A stretch of 64,000 nucleotides of DNA from Heyndrickxia camelliae (GTDB lineage: Bacteria > Bacillota > Bacilli > Bacillales > Bacillaceae_C). The notes beneath the pieces were generated by a model. It had not been told where the DNA came from. It saw nothing but the letters and a program-made list of their open reading frames with translations, and did not search any database. The translations under genes and the position numbers were made by a program. Each line of letters begins with the position of its first letter. The stretch's first letter is position 1. Location: assembly GCF_002844575.1 (NCBI RefSeq), contig NZ_PIQO01000004.1, positions 248,001-312,000 of the forward strand. Direction: 5' to 3'. Below, piece after piece: positions 19,764 to 30,001 of this stretch.

Positions 19764-20201
19764 TTAGGGAGTCCCTTCCCTTATAATTGTTTCTCCTTGA
19801 CACTCAAACTTTGCAACTATTAAAATAGCAGCTAATTTAGTTACCAAAGTTAGATTATATATTGCCACACCATTAAAACAGTCCATCCAACCTTTCAGAC
19901 TGCTGTGATAGTCATTGACATTTTGGATATAGTAAATCCCCTTTACTCGTACCTTTCCATCTGATTTAGAGGATAGTGTGCATAGTTTTTGAAACTCGCC
20001 AAGAATCTGTACATAGGTATTGGTTTTAGATAATTTGGAGCAGATTGCTTTTTTAAGAGGGATTTTACAATCCGTCATTGCCCAGTCAGTTTTGAATAAA
20101 TCAGTTTTTGACTGTCTCTTGCAATTAACACACAATCTTGTCCCTTACTAATGCCACTATATTAAAGCACCACCACGTTTACGAGCTTTACGCATTTTCA
20201 A
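19764..20201 (-). pseudogene. IS1595-family (ISXO2-like) transposase remnant
   Basis: The main frame (19764-20135) contains 'IYYIQNVNDYHSSLKGWMDC' followed by FNGVA, matching the conserved end of IS1595/ISXO2-type DDE transposases (usually HIQ-VN-YHSRLKGWM-RFNGVATKYL). Upstream in another frame (about 20171-20201) 'KMRKARKRGG' matches the basic stretch that precedes the catalytic domain. Stops and frame changes separate the pieces and the N-terminal zinc ribbon is missing. It lies next to repeat copy A. No terminal inverted repeats could be assigned. Confidence 0.7.
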
Positions 20202-20781
20202 ATTTCGTTACCCTTTTTCAGAGTATAGGAAATATGTCTCGTCAATTTAACCATACCAGAAAATTTGTCAAAATCCACTTGTTTCAAAGCGGATAAATCT
20301 TATGCCTGCAATAAAAAAGGGGAACGTAGTAGACTTCAATCATTACAAATAACTTTCGTAAAGAGTACTCTTCAAATTTCTTTAAAAATAGATTCACTTG
20401 CAGAAATTAAAGCTAGAGATTTGTTGAAAAACTCTTATAAACGAAGTTAGTCTGTCGTGTTGAGTTTTTGAATCTCCTTTATAATATCCGTTAATTCCGT
20501 TCGAAACCACTCTCTTTGTCCTTAATTGTATATTCATTGGAGTACAACAGTTCGTTTAAATCAAATATCCACATAATCGATTAACCGAGCATTCGTAAAA
20601 AATAAACCAAACTGATCGAACCCCTCTTTTGTGGACTAAGACAAATTTTTGAAAATTCTTTATCACAAAAAAGTCGCTTAATGCGTTAACTTCATACTTG
20701 CTTTACACATTAAAAGACCCTTTATCAGAAAGCCTATCATGAAATTTGTTGTTAGATAATAAAACACTTGAAATTCATACT
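20202..20781. other. Non-coding or decayed region
   Basis: About 580 bp between the transposase remnant and the helicase stop. Short frames (for example 20265-20450 on plus) lack an RBS and recognisable similarity. Probably decayed insertion-sequence DNA and spacer. Confidence 0.45.
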
Positions 20782-23700
20782 CTAAATTTGCTGCAATTCC
20801 TTTTTACTGCTTTCCTCTTTCAACATCTCCTTGATGAGTTGATCGATTCTTTCAATCTCAACACTAGGATTTCTCCACCAATTACGGCTCCAAATTCTCG
20901 TGATGTTCCATCCTTTGTTTTCAAGAAATCTTTGTCTATATACATCTCTTTCTTTGGCACTTGCTGAACTGTGATACATTGCCCCGTCACATTCAATTCC
21001 TAAAATATACTTTTGAGGATTGTGTGGATGGACGACCGCTAAGTCAATTCGATATCCAGACATTCCTACTTGAGTATCTAGTGTATATCCTAGCTTAGTC
21101 AAGTGATTGTATACTTGTTCCTCAAACAGAGAATCAAATTGTAATGCAGTTAATTGTTTTTTTGTAGTTTTATTTTCATTTAACAAGGTCAAGATAGATT
21201 CAATTTCATCTCTTCTAACTAAAGAAACAGCCTTTGCATATTCCATATAGCTTTTTAAAAGTTTTGGACCATCATTTTTAACACTGGAAACATTTAGATC
21301 GGATGGTTCAATACTCGATACGATATGAATTTCTTCTTTAGCACGAGTAATGGCAACATTTAGCCTATTTTCCCCACCTTGTTGTCCAAGAGTTCCGAAT
21401 CGATTATATACGCGCCCTTCTTCATTTTTAGCGTAGGCTATCGAGAAAATAATAATATCTCTTTCGTCCCCTTGAACATTCTCAATATTTTTAACAAAGA
21501 GTCGCTGATCCATATCATTACTCATATTTTGCTGATATAATACGCCAAACTCTTTGTCATCTTCTGCCTCGTCCTCTATTAAATCGAGGATTTTATCTTG
21601 TTGTTTTGCGTTAAATGTAATAATACCTAATGATTTATTGGGATTTTCAATCATTAGTTGTTTAACTAATTCAACTACTTTTTTTGCTTCAACCTCATTA
21701 TGTTGATTTATCCATAAACCATTTACTCTATGCCATTGGATGGCAGCAGGATCTCTTAGAGGTTCAACATTTGGAGCAATTTGAATATTGCCGTTATAGA
21801 AAGCATGATTAGAAAAGTTTATCAACTCTTCTGATTTTGATCGGTAATGCCATTGTAGCATTTTTTCAGGTAAGCATCTTTTTGCAAGATTTAATAAACT
21901 TTCTGATTCTTGAAAGTTTATTTGTTCTTCATCGTCTTCATCTTCGACAATCTCACTTTTAAATAAAGAAGATGGTGGAAGCTGTTTTTCGTCTCCAGCA
22001 ACCACTAGTTTTGATCCACGATATGCAGATGGGAGTCCATTTTCTACTGTACATTGTGAGGCTTCATCAAATATTACCAAATCAAATAAATCTTTTTGTA
22101 TTGGAAAAATGGCAGAAGCCGTTTCCGGAGATGTTAACCAAATAGGCATAACATCCAGCAATCCATTTAATGAGAATTCCCTAACAAGCTTTCTTACTGG
22201 CCATATCATTCGTTGTTTTCCTGTTTGATGTTGTAACTCTTTCATTGCCTTGGAATGGGTTTGCTTTACATTCAAGAGCTTCGATAATAATCTATTGATT
22301 AAAACCTTCACGGATAATTCCCTTTTCTGTAGTAATAAACCCCTAAATTGACTTCTTAATTTAGTAAACTCCTCTGTTCCAATTTTCGTTAATTCGGGAT
22401 GTTTTCGTTCAATTTGATCTATCCAGTGAATATAGGCAGATTGTTTTACAATATCTACCCAATCATTTGCCATATCCCTATATATGTTATCTTCGGATTT
22501 ATCTTTCAATAATTCAATAATTGTTTTTATGAATGGAGGACTTTGGTCGTAAAATCTGTCCATTTCTCTAACTTCCTCAAAATCTTGAATAATATATTCC
22601 TGCTGTTTTTGAAACTCTTTTAACGGAATATCTCCTTTTGCAATTTTTTGATTTAAATGGTCTACCATTTCTTTTGAAAAATAGTTCTTTAATGATTCGG
22701 TTTCTTTAAACATTTTTTCAGAAACCTTCGCCAATTCGAAAAGGACTCGTAAACTTTCTCTTAATTTCGGCCATTCTTTAGAGGATAGTCCTTTAAATTT
22801 TTCCCCATTTAATAATTCCTCTATGATTGTTTTCCCTGTAAAAGAGGTCCACCACCATAATCTAAGTTTTTGTAAACTTCTCTTCTCCTCCGGGTTTAAA
22901 TCATCAAATATTTTTTCAATCTTATCATTGATATTCCAACTATATTCAGGGGTAATATCTTCTTGGTCAAATGTATTCAAATATTCAATACTTGTTTCAG
23001 CTTTTTCAATAATATTTTTCAATAATTCAATGATTCTCATTCGATCTTTTAAATCTAAATTCGCAAATGATAAACGATTTTTCAAAGGATAGTCTTTACT
23101 TCCAAAACGCCCATAATAATTTCCGTATGAAAAGATTTTCATTAATACATCTTCAAGATTTTCTTTATTTATAGAAGTTAATACGGCTTCCATATCAAGA
23201 ATAACTTCCATATCATTTATAGGTTTTCCTAGACCATATAAATCATAAGCTTTATAACCATGATGTTGGACTTCAAATAGGCCATTTGCAATCGCATTTA
23301 ACTTGGCCTCGCACTGTTCAATTTTTGCCGATAATTGGTACAGCTCATTTTCATAGTCCACTATATTAATTTCACTTTGCAACAAATTAAAGAGTTTCTT
23401 GTAAAGTGTTTTACGGTCATTTTTTTCATCATGCAATAATGCAACATGCCCAGAAAGTCCAAGAGAATCCATTCTCTGATACACAACATCAAGTGCTGCT
23501 CGCTTTTGACAAACAAGCAGAACTCTTTTATTTTGAGCGATTGTATTTGCAATTAAATTTACAATAACTTGTGATTTACCTGTACCAGGTGGTCCATGAA
23601 CGACAAGTCCTTTTTGTTTTTCAACTTCCTTAATAATTTCCTCTTGTGAAGCATCCGTGTCTAGAACATAGAATTTATCTTTTTCCGGAATGTGTTTTTC

Positions 23701-24558
23701 AAACTCTGGCCTTTCGATATCCTCTCTCATATCTGTAGAAGTTTCATTGTTAAGACTAGAATTTAATAATTCTCCTAAAATGCCAAGGTCAGAATTTTCA
23801 CCTTGTTCATCTAATAATATCAAATCGTCATAGTCTTTCAACAAAGCAGAATTCCCTTGAGGAAAACAACCTAGAATTGCCATTTTCTCAAGTTCAAATT
23901 GCCCTTTCTTTCCATCTGGAATCTCGCTCTGTTTAAGATTCTTGAAAGGCTTTAATTCTATTTCATTAGACCAAAGAATATTAATAGAATAATTTTTAAG
24001 TCATTTGATCCAATTTAAGAAATCATGTTTTTTTGCATACTTTTCCGCTTCTTCATAAATGGTATCTGTTACATCAATGCCACTATATTTTTTAAAAGCA
24101 AGGAAAAGGGGTCGATTTAACTGAGGTTCACCATCCTCAAATAATAATTTCCAATTTATCCCATTAACTTTTGCTTTTTCTAATTTAACAGGGTATAAAA
24201 ATAGAGGAGCTCTTATATAGGTTCCATCCAACATATACCCTGATATGTAGGGATAACCTACAAATAAATCATAAAGGCCTGTTTCTTCTTCAATCGATTT
24301 TAAGTTCCGATATAATGAGTTTAGTTTATTGGACAATAGTAAGGTTGCCTCATTATTCACATCTTGCTTTAACAACGTTATATTACCGTTTTGCTCAATA
24401 ATATTCTCGAGAATTTTACTAGAACTGTCCGGATTTACTTTATTTACTGAAGTTATATCAAATGACCATTTATCATATAGCTTTAACATCCGGATAGATC
24501 GATTTCTTCTGCTGAGGTCATTTAAACGATCCTTTAAATAAACCAATTTATCTTTCAA
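20782..24558 (-). pseudogene. DUF4011-SF1 helicase-Vsr-like defence protein with internal in-frame TGA
   Basis: Two open frames (24558-24001 and 24000-20782) are in the same reading frame and are split only by TGA at 24001-24003 (codon 186 of about 1258). The first has a DUF4011-like N-terminus ('KDRLNDLSRRNRSIRMLKL', 'DLFVGYPYISGYM'). The second has Walker A 'VHGPPGTGKSQVIVNLIA', Walker B 'LVIFDEASQCTVENG', 'VAGDEKQLPPSSLF', 'VQGDERDIIIFS' and 'LNVAITRAKEEIHIV' (SF1 helicase). Its C-terminal domain ('RIDLAVVHPHNPQKYILGIECDGAMYHS' region) looks like a Vsr/DUF559-type nuclease. This order matches the DUF4011-helicase-Vsr defence protein known as Hhe. The TTG at 24556-24558 is best placed after AGGTGAT. 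Confidence 0.83.
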
Positions 24559-24914
24559 ATTTATCACCTATTAACATTATTATTCATTATGTATAAATAC
24601 TTATTAATATCTATATTATAACCTTTAGATTTTTACAATAATAGACAAAAATCAGCAAATTCAATATGAGAAAATTAGTATAAAATGCTATTTAATATAT
24701 ATAATGTCACGTTTGAGGAAACAGAATGAATTAAGGGGATTAGACAATTTCAGATGCATTTGTAAAAGCTTTGCTATTTTATTAATTGAATTATGTATCT
24801 TTCTGTATATTTTATGTTGATTTTGATTTAGAACTACCATGCCGTAGCCAGTGATCTGCATCACAAAAGCCAAAAAACTAATCCGTTCTTTCAAATTATG
24901 TTATAGCAATACAT
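24559..24914. other. Intergenic spacer in the defence island
   Basis: Very AT-rich stretch of about 355 bp. A minus-strand open frame at 24688-24894 has no RBS and no recognisable similarity. It probably carries the helicase promoter. Confidence 0.45.
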
Positions 24915-24949
24915 GTTAATCCCATGTTCTAGTTGAACATGGGATTAAC
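24915..24949. terminator. Perfect 15-bp palindrome downstream of the PD-(D/E)XK gene
   Basis: Arms GTTAATCCCATGTTC / GAACATGGGATTAAC with a 5-nt loop, starting 21 bp after the stop of the minus-strand nuclease gene. The arms are perfect but there is no long U-tract, so it could be an mRNA-stabilising or weak terminator structure. Confidence 0.55.
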
Positions 24950-24969
24950 AATTCCAAATTTATTAATAT

Positions 24970-26769
24970 CTATTCCACCTTACTAACAATTTCATCGTAA
25001 ATCATTTGTAGCTTTTCTAAAATTTCCTGCAAATCTTTGTTGTTATATATAGTATCGAAAACCTGTATTAGCTCAGATTCGCTTAGTCCTTCAATGGAGA
25101 TTGTTTCAGTGTGAATTTTACTAAATTTAGCATCTGGTTTAAGTCCTGTTGATTTAAATTTAATACCTTTTTCTTTCATACTTTCCATTAACAGCACACG
25201 TTGATCTGCTTCAATTGGGCCAACTTCCAAGGTGAAATATAAAGAATTTGGATTTATATTCATCCAAAATAGAAATGGTCCATTATGCCACCACCATTTT
25301 TCTCTGGTTTCCCCTAATTTCTCTTTGAACTGATCAAACAATGGAATTTTAAAAGATATTTTTTGAGAAGACACACGATAATCTGATTCAGGAATATTTT
25401 TAGATTGTATCCATTTTTTAAATGCAAGTTGCACTTGTAATTTCATTTCATCTAATGAGGAACTTTTCACAGATTTCGTCATTTCTTCTCTTACCGGATT
25501 TTCATGATTTAATATTGCAGCAACCTGTTTGCGTAATAAAGTAAACTCCGGACTATTATATAAATCTACCATTGCTTGGGTAAGCTCGGTCATATCATCC
25601 CACTTATTAACATCCATCTTGAGTGAAAAAAATCTTGTATACCGTGCCTTTTCTAATTTTGAACTCTCTTTAAATGTCAATCCGATTTTTTCTAATTGTT
25701 CTAGGAGCCAAAGTCGTCCTTCATATTCCATTGGTCCGATTTCAGCTATCAAACGTAACCGGCTATCATTTGTTTGTTCAAACCATACAATTAAACCTTT
25801 CCCTAACCAATAATTTGGATCCCGTAATGAAATTTGACTAATACCTTCCCATTCAGGAGGTACCAAATTAGGAACAGTTGGGTGTGCATTGGAAAGAACT
25901 TCTCCATGAAATTGCTGCCGTATGAATTGTTCAAAACTATAGGACAAGATGTTTTGCCCATGTTTGAAAATATAGTTAATCGTATTTTTATATTTCATCA
26001 TGAATTCAAATTGATACCCAGATTCAAACTGTAAAACCTTATTAAGTACAGAAGTTTCTTCAAAGAGTGTATCAATCGTCGGCTTATAATTACGGTATAT
26101 ATCAATTGCTTGCATAATTTGATCTTGATTTGGATAAAATTTTTCCTTCAATATTTGATTGTAATCTTCAAGGAATTTGTAAACATTATCACTGAGTTGA
26201 TCCTGATATAACATTAAAATAGTATGTAAGATTGATTGGATTCGCTCATAGGTAAGGATAAAATATTGTTCATTTGAAGGCTCTTCCCCATCCAGTGTTA
26301 AGTAAATTGGAATGATTGTAAAACCTTCAAATGTTTGATGAATATAATTAAAATAATCATCTAATTGATTTTTAGATTCTGTGGAATAGAATTTATTTTC
26401 AATCAGAAGAATCGATTTTAACTGTTGATTCACAATGAGTAAATCTATATATCGGTTTTTATCCGTTTTAACTTCACGATATACATGGCTTTCCATTAAG
26501 GAATGGTTTAGAATTTCACCAACTGTTTCATACTGAGGATTATTACTGTTTTCATCTATTAGAATCAGATGCTCCATCATTTTCCGTAAAAAATAGTCAC
26601 GTAAGCCATGATTTTCTTTTGGATTCAGCAGCCACGCCAAAATATTGGAATGACGAATTTCGTGGTTTTCTAATTTTAATATTTTTAAGGTATTGAAAGA
26701 ATTTACTTGCTGATTAAGTTGCTGGAAGGTTGCATCATTTTCTAACTAAAATAAATCTCGAATTTCCAT
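24970..26769 (-). pseudogene. PD-(D/E)XK nuclease-family protein with nonsense codon near the start
   Basis: About 599 codons. From the ATG at 26767-26769 (RBS GGGGTGA) the frame reads MEIRDLF, then TAG at 26746-26748 (codon 8), then continues in frame 'LENDATFQQLNQQVNSF', 'LKLENHEIRHSNILAWLLNP' to the stop at 24970. The 'NILAWLLNP' opening, the 'YIDLLIVN' segment and 'ILLIENKFYSTESKNQLDDY' (catalytic D...E-x-K) match the PDDEXK_4-type family often found in defence islands. A repeat of 'GxxWWHNGPFLFW'-like sequence lies in the C-terminal half. Internal reinitiation (TTG at 26640) might still yield a shortened product. Confidence 0.75.
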
Positions 26770-26848
26770 CATGTATCACCCCGATTGTTCTATGTAAATT
26801 AACTATATATTATGATCATTAAATTTTATCATAAATTGTGGAAACATA

Positions 26849-26935
26849 GGGACGGTTCTCACGTTTACTATCTTAAAGATATAAGTGGGACAACGTACCT
26901 GTCCCCTCGTCGCATCGAAACACAAGAACCGTCCC
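26849..26935. repeat. GGGACGGTTCT palindromic repeat, copy 1 (complete)
   Basis: 87-bp element with outer inverted arms GGGACGGTTCT (26849-26859) and AGAACCGTCCC (26925-26935). An inner GGGACA...TGTCCC hairpin lies around GTAC. A second, shorter copy lies at 27616-27680. Elements of this type occur widely in Bacillaceae and are thought to be mobilised by REP-associated (Y1) transposases. None is encoded here. Confidence 0.75.
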
Positions 26936-27004
26936 TTTGTTTTTTTGAAACCTAAATGGGTCGTTAAACGTAAGTATACAAAATTTGATATTTAAGGTGG
27001 TATT

Positions 27005-27091
27005 ATGTTGAGTGCATTTATTACTTTGATTGGGGATATTTTTGCAGCGATTGCAGGTTCATTAATGGAAAATAATCGAGAGAAAAAGTAG
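27005..27091 (+). CDS. Very small hydrophobic peptide (28 residues)
   Basis: ATG at 27005 behind a good RBS (AAGGTGG, 4-5 bp spacing) opens a 28-codon frame ending at TAG 27089-27091. The peptide is 'MLSAFITLIGDIFAAIAGSL' followed by a charged tail MENNREKK: an amphipathic or membrane-inserting helix plus a hydrophilic end. I do not recognise the family. It is on the plus strand, opposite to the flanking genes, and lies between two palindromic repeats. It could be a small membrane peptide or a chance frame; the RBS favours a real gene. Confidence 0.4.
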   Translation: MLSAFITLIGDIFAAIAGSLMENNREKK

Positions 27092-27200
27092 GAATACAGG
27101 ATTTGCGAAGGCTTTAACCGATTTTTCTCTTTCAGCTTTTGGGTGCAGTAAAGTACCTGCTTTTTTAGATTCGAATTTGCCGATGAGGGGATGAAACTTC

Positions 27201-27371
27201 ATGTTATATGAATTTGTATTAACATTAATTATTACTTATGCTATAGTTATCACCATTAGTTTCGTAGTAAATAAACTTTTATTAAATAGATCAATTAGTG
27301 GGAGTAAAGTTTACGGAGTTCTTTTTGGTCAAAGTTTGTTCATTGCCCTTCTTCTAACCTGGATATTATGA
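27201..27371 (+). CDS. Small two-helix membrane protein (56 residues)
   Basis: ATG at 27201, preceded by GAGGGG at about 10 bp, opens a 56-codon frame to TGA at 27369-27371. The sequence has two hydrophobic segments ('FVLTLIITYAIVITISFVV' and 'VLFGQSLFIALLLTWIL') joined by a short basic loop ('NKLLLNRSISGSKVYG'). It looks like a small integral membrane protein of unknown function, possibly transcribed together with the 28-residue frame upstream. Not recognised; confidence rests on RBS, hydrophobic pattern and clean frame. Confidence 0.45.
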   Translation: MLYEFVLTLIITYAIVITISFVVNKLLLNRSISGSKVYGVLFGQSLFIALLLTWIL

Positions 27372-27615
27372 TGTTATTTACCTAAACATGGCATTGATCC
27401 ATGTAGAATTGTTGCTCTTATTGTTGAAACTTTTTATTAGACAAAAGGAGCGGGTTCATGTAATTACACTTCATTAGAAAGCATATTTATATTATCGAAA
27501 CGGCAGGACCCGCCAATGTTTCCTTCACATAATAACCAGCTATTGCAGGAAAACAATTAAACTCCTTCTTCATTTCCCGAAACGTGATTACCCCATTTCC
27601 TCTAGAAAAAACACA

Positions 27616-27680
27616 GGGACGGTTCTCACGTTTTCCTAACTTTAAAAAAAATGGGACAAGGTACCTGTCCCCTCGTCCCA
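27616..27680. repeat. GGGACGGTTCT palindromic repeat, copy 2 (partial)
   Basis: Shares GGGACGGTTCTCACGTTT and the inner GGGACAAGGTACCTGTCCC hairpin and CTCGTC flank with copy 1, but lacks the second outer arm (AGAACCGTCCC). It ends 4 bp before the stop of the SDR gene, whose 3' end may have been placed or shaped by the insertion. Confidence 0.7.
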
Positions 27681-27683
27681 CTT

Positions 27684-28409
27684 TTATATAGAAAGCCCAC
27701 CATCCACCGGAATAACTGCTCCATTAATATAGCTGGAATCATCACTTGCCAGGAATAAATATGTATTTGCAATATCCCTTGGTGTTCCAAGTCGTTGTAA
27801 TGATACTTTTTCTTTCATTCCCTGGAGAACTTTTTCTGGCATTTTTTCTGTCATAGGGGTCATGATAAAGCCAGGAGCTACGGCGTTCACATTAATTCCT
27901 TTCCGACCCAGCTCTTTTGCCCATGTTTGTGTCATGGCAATGACAGCAGCTTTGGTTGCGGCATAGTTGGTTTGACCAAAATTCCCCATTCTCCCAACTA
28001 TACTGCTTGTATTGATAATTCTCCCGTACCCTGCTTGAAGCATATGAGGTACAACGGCTTGTGTGCAATGAAATACCCCCGTTTGATTTATTGCGATAAC
28101 GTGTTCCCACTGTTCTTGATTCATCTTAACAAGGGTAGAGTCCATCGTAATTCCAGCATTATTAATCAAGATATCAATTTTTCCATATCTGTCTATTACC
28201 TCATTTACCAACCTATCTACTTGTTCACGGTTAGAGACGTCAACCGCTAATCCAAGACCATTAACCCCATTCGCTATTTCTTCAGCTGCTTCCTTATTAT
28301 AGTCGGCAACTACAACATGTGCCCCTTCACTGGCAAATAGCAAACTGGCTTCTTTCCCAAGACCACCGGCTCCGCCAGTAATTATGACTACTTTCCCTTC
28401 AAGCTTCAT
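27684..28409 (-). CDS. SDR-family 3-oxoacyl-ACP reductase-like oxidoreductase
   Basis: 241-residue short-chain dehydrogenase. Cofactor motif 'IITGGAGGLGKEA' (TGxxxGxG), 'NNAGI', catalytic Ser in 'NTSSIVGRMG', and Tyr-x-x-x-Lys in 'NYAATKAAV' are all present, followed by 'VNAVAPGFIMTPM' and 'YINGAVIPVDGG'. FabG-like enzymes reduce or oxidise a hydroxyl/keto group using NAD(P)H. I chose the ATG at 28407-28409 (GGGAG 8 bp upstream) over a longer frame to 28436. It is the last gene of the LacI-controlled hydroxy-acid operon and probably acts on its substrate or an epimer. Confidence 0.88.
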   Translation of the reverse strand: MKLEGKVVIITGGAGGLGKEASLLFASEGAHVVVADYNKEAAEEIANGVNGLGLAVDVSNREQVDRLVNEVIDRYGKIDILINNAGITMDSTLVKMNQEQWEHVIAINQTGVFHCTQAVVPHMLQAGYGRIINTSSIVGRMGNFGQTNYAATKAAVIAMTQTWAKELGRKGINVNAVAPGFIMTPMTEKMPEKVLQGMKEKVSLQRLGTPRDIANTYLFLASDDSSYINGAVIPVDGGLSI

Positions 28410-28539
28410 ATCAAATCTCCCGCCTTTTTTACTCATTATTTTAATAGTTTAATAAAAACATTTTAATAGAGGACAAAATAGACATTTAGCAATGACAAGT
28501 TGTCCCCTGCTTTTCAACCTTCTTCCAAAACTCCTATAC

Positions 28540-29862
28540 TTAACCCAACACCGCGTTCAAGGTGAGAACTCCAAGTATTCCGTAAATCGCAACAAGGGTG
28601 TACATAAAACAAACAGACTTAATGGTTTGCCCAATGGTCAGATTAAAGTATTCTTTTGTCATCCAGAAGGATACATCACTTGGTGGTGCCCACGCTATTG
28701 AAGCGCTTCCAATTGCGAGCACCATTAATTCAGGGTTAACACCAGTTGCATGGATAATGGGCAGCATGATTCCAGCAGTCGTTAATACGGTAACGGTTGC
28801 AGATCCTACAGCGATACGGATAATAAGGGCGATAATCCAAGCTAATATAAATGGCGAGATATTCCATCCGCTTGTAAAATCAGCAATATATTTTGCCATT
28901 CCACTATCCAGTATAACTTGTTTAAAAGCACCACCACCGCCGAGAATGAATATGATTCCTCCCATCGAGATTAGGGCTGATTCGACGATTTTCATTAATT
29001 CGGACATTGTCTTTCTTTTCTTATATAGACCAAATACATATATGGCAACCAGAAGTGAAATAAGTAAAGCTATATCAGCATTTCCGATAAAGGTTAATAT
29101 TTTATACATGATAGAGGATTTTGGTAACCAGAATTCCGCAATTACCCCTAGTAAAATTAAAATAACGGGAAGTAAAGTTGTAAGAACAGAAGTTGCAAAG
29201 GATGGGACTTCCTTCATGTTGAATTCTTTCTTTGATACTAAATGACTTGGAATTTGGATATCCCAATTTTTATAAAGCTTTGTAAATAGCGGTCCGAAAA
29301 TAAGTGCAGCAGGAATGGCGAGAATCATGCCATACCCGAGTACAACACCTATATTTGCACCTAAAGCGGATGCGATGGCAGTTGGTCCTGGATGTGGGGG
29401 TAAGAAAACATGTGTGATGGAGATTCCTGCTAAAAACGGGATCCCAACTTTCATCAGTTTTACCTTTGCCTCATTTGCAACGGTGTATACGATTGGAATA
29501 ATCAGTATATAACTAACTTCATAGTATAAAATGATTCCCAGAAGAAAGGACGCAATACAAATCGCCCAATCTACTCTTTTTTCACCAAACATTTTAATCA
29601 GAGTAGATGCGATTCTGTTTGCTCCGCCGCCCTCAGAGATGATTTTTCCAAAAATGGCACCCAATCCGATAATGATGGCTAAATGTCCTAGTGTTCCCCC
29701 TAGTCCCGTTTCAATCGATGTAACGATTTCTAATGGGGCCATCCCTTGGATAAGTCCTACACAAATGGCAGATATCATGAGAGAGAGAAAAGCGTTAAGC
29801 TTAAAGACGATGACCAAAATAAACAGGATTACGATTCCTAATGCCAAAGCTATAATTGGCAT
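28540..29862 (-). CDS. GntP-family gluconate/hydroxy-acid permease
   Basis: 440-residue membrane protein with about 12 hydrophobic segments, matching the gluconate:H+ symporter family. Visible blocks are 'GLGGTLGHLAIIIGLGAIFGKII', 'GGGANRIA', 'FLPPHPGPTAIA', 'ILGGGGAFKQVILDSG' and 'VTVLTTAGIMLPI'. GntP proteins take up gluconate, idonate, 2-keto-3-deoxygluconate, D-serine or short hydroxy acids. Its place in an operon with a beta-keto acid cleavage enzyme and hydroxy-acid dehydrogenases indicates that the operon handles a hydroxycarboxylate. RBS GGAAGG upstream of the ATG. Confidence 0.9.
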   Translation of the reverse strand: MPIIALALGIVILFILVIVFKLNAFLSLMISAICVGLIQGMAPLEIVTSIETGLGGTLGHLAIIIGLGAIFGKIISEGGGANRIASTLIKMFGEKRVDWAICIASFLLGIILYYEVSYILIIPIVYTVANEAKVKLMKVGIPFLAGISITHVFLPPHPGPTAIASALGANIGVVLGYGMILAIPAALIFGPLFTKLYKNWDIQIPSHLVSKKEFNMKEVPSFATSVLTTLLPVILILLGVIAEFWLPKSSIMYKILTFIGNADIALLISLLVAIYVFGLYKKRKTMSELMKIVESALISMGGIIFILGGGGAFKQVILDSGMAKYIADFTSGWNISPFILAWIIALIIRIAVGSATVTVLTTAGIMLPIIHATGVNPELMVLAIGSASIAWAPPSDVSFWMTKEYFNLTIGQTIKSVCFMYTLVAIYGILGVLTLNAVLG

Positions 29863-29933
29863 AATAGTAACACTTCCTTCCTTATAAAATTGAGGTTTTT
29901 CACTTTGATACTGATACGAGTAATTTCATTTAT

Positions 29934-29960
29934 CTCAATAGGGACATCCCCCCTATTGAG
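29934..29960. promoter_or_regulatory. Intra-operon hairpin between dehydrogenase and GntP genes
   Basis: 10-bp stem CTCAATAGGG / CCCTATTGAG with a 7-nt loop, without a U-tract, between the stop of the 3-hydroxyacyl-CoA-dehydrogenase-like gene and the permease start. A plausible mRNA processing or stability element that sets the level of permease relative to the enzymes. Confidence 0.4.
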
Positions 29961-30001
29961 AATGGTCGCTTATAGAATAATAGTTTTTAAGAACGCTCAA
30001 G

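Noticed and set aside
20265-20450. 61-residue plus-strand frame beside the transposase remnant
   Set aside because: No RBS, no recognised similarity, and embedded in decayed insertion-sequence DNA.
27487-27681. 64-residue minus-strand open frame
   Set aside because: Most of its start is translated from the palindromic repeat and its remainder has no recognised family or ribosome binding site.
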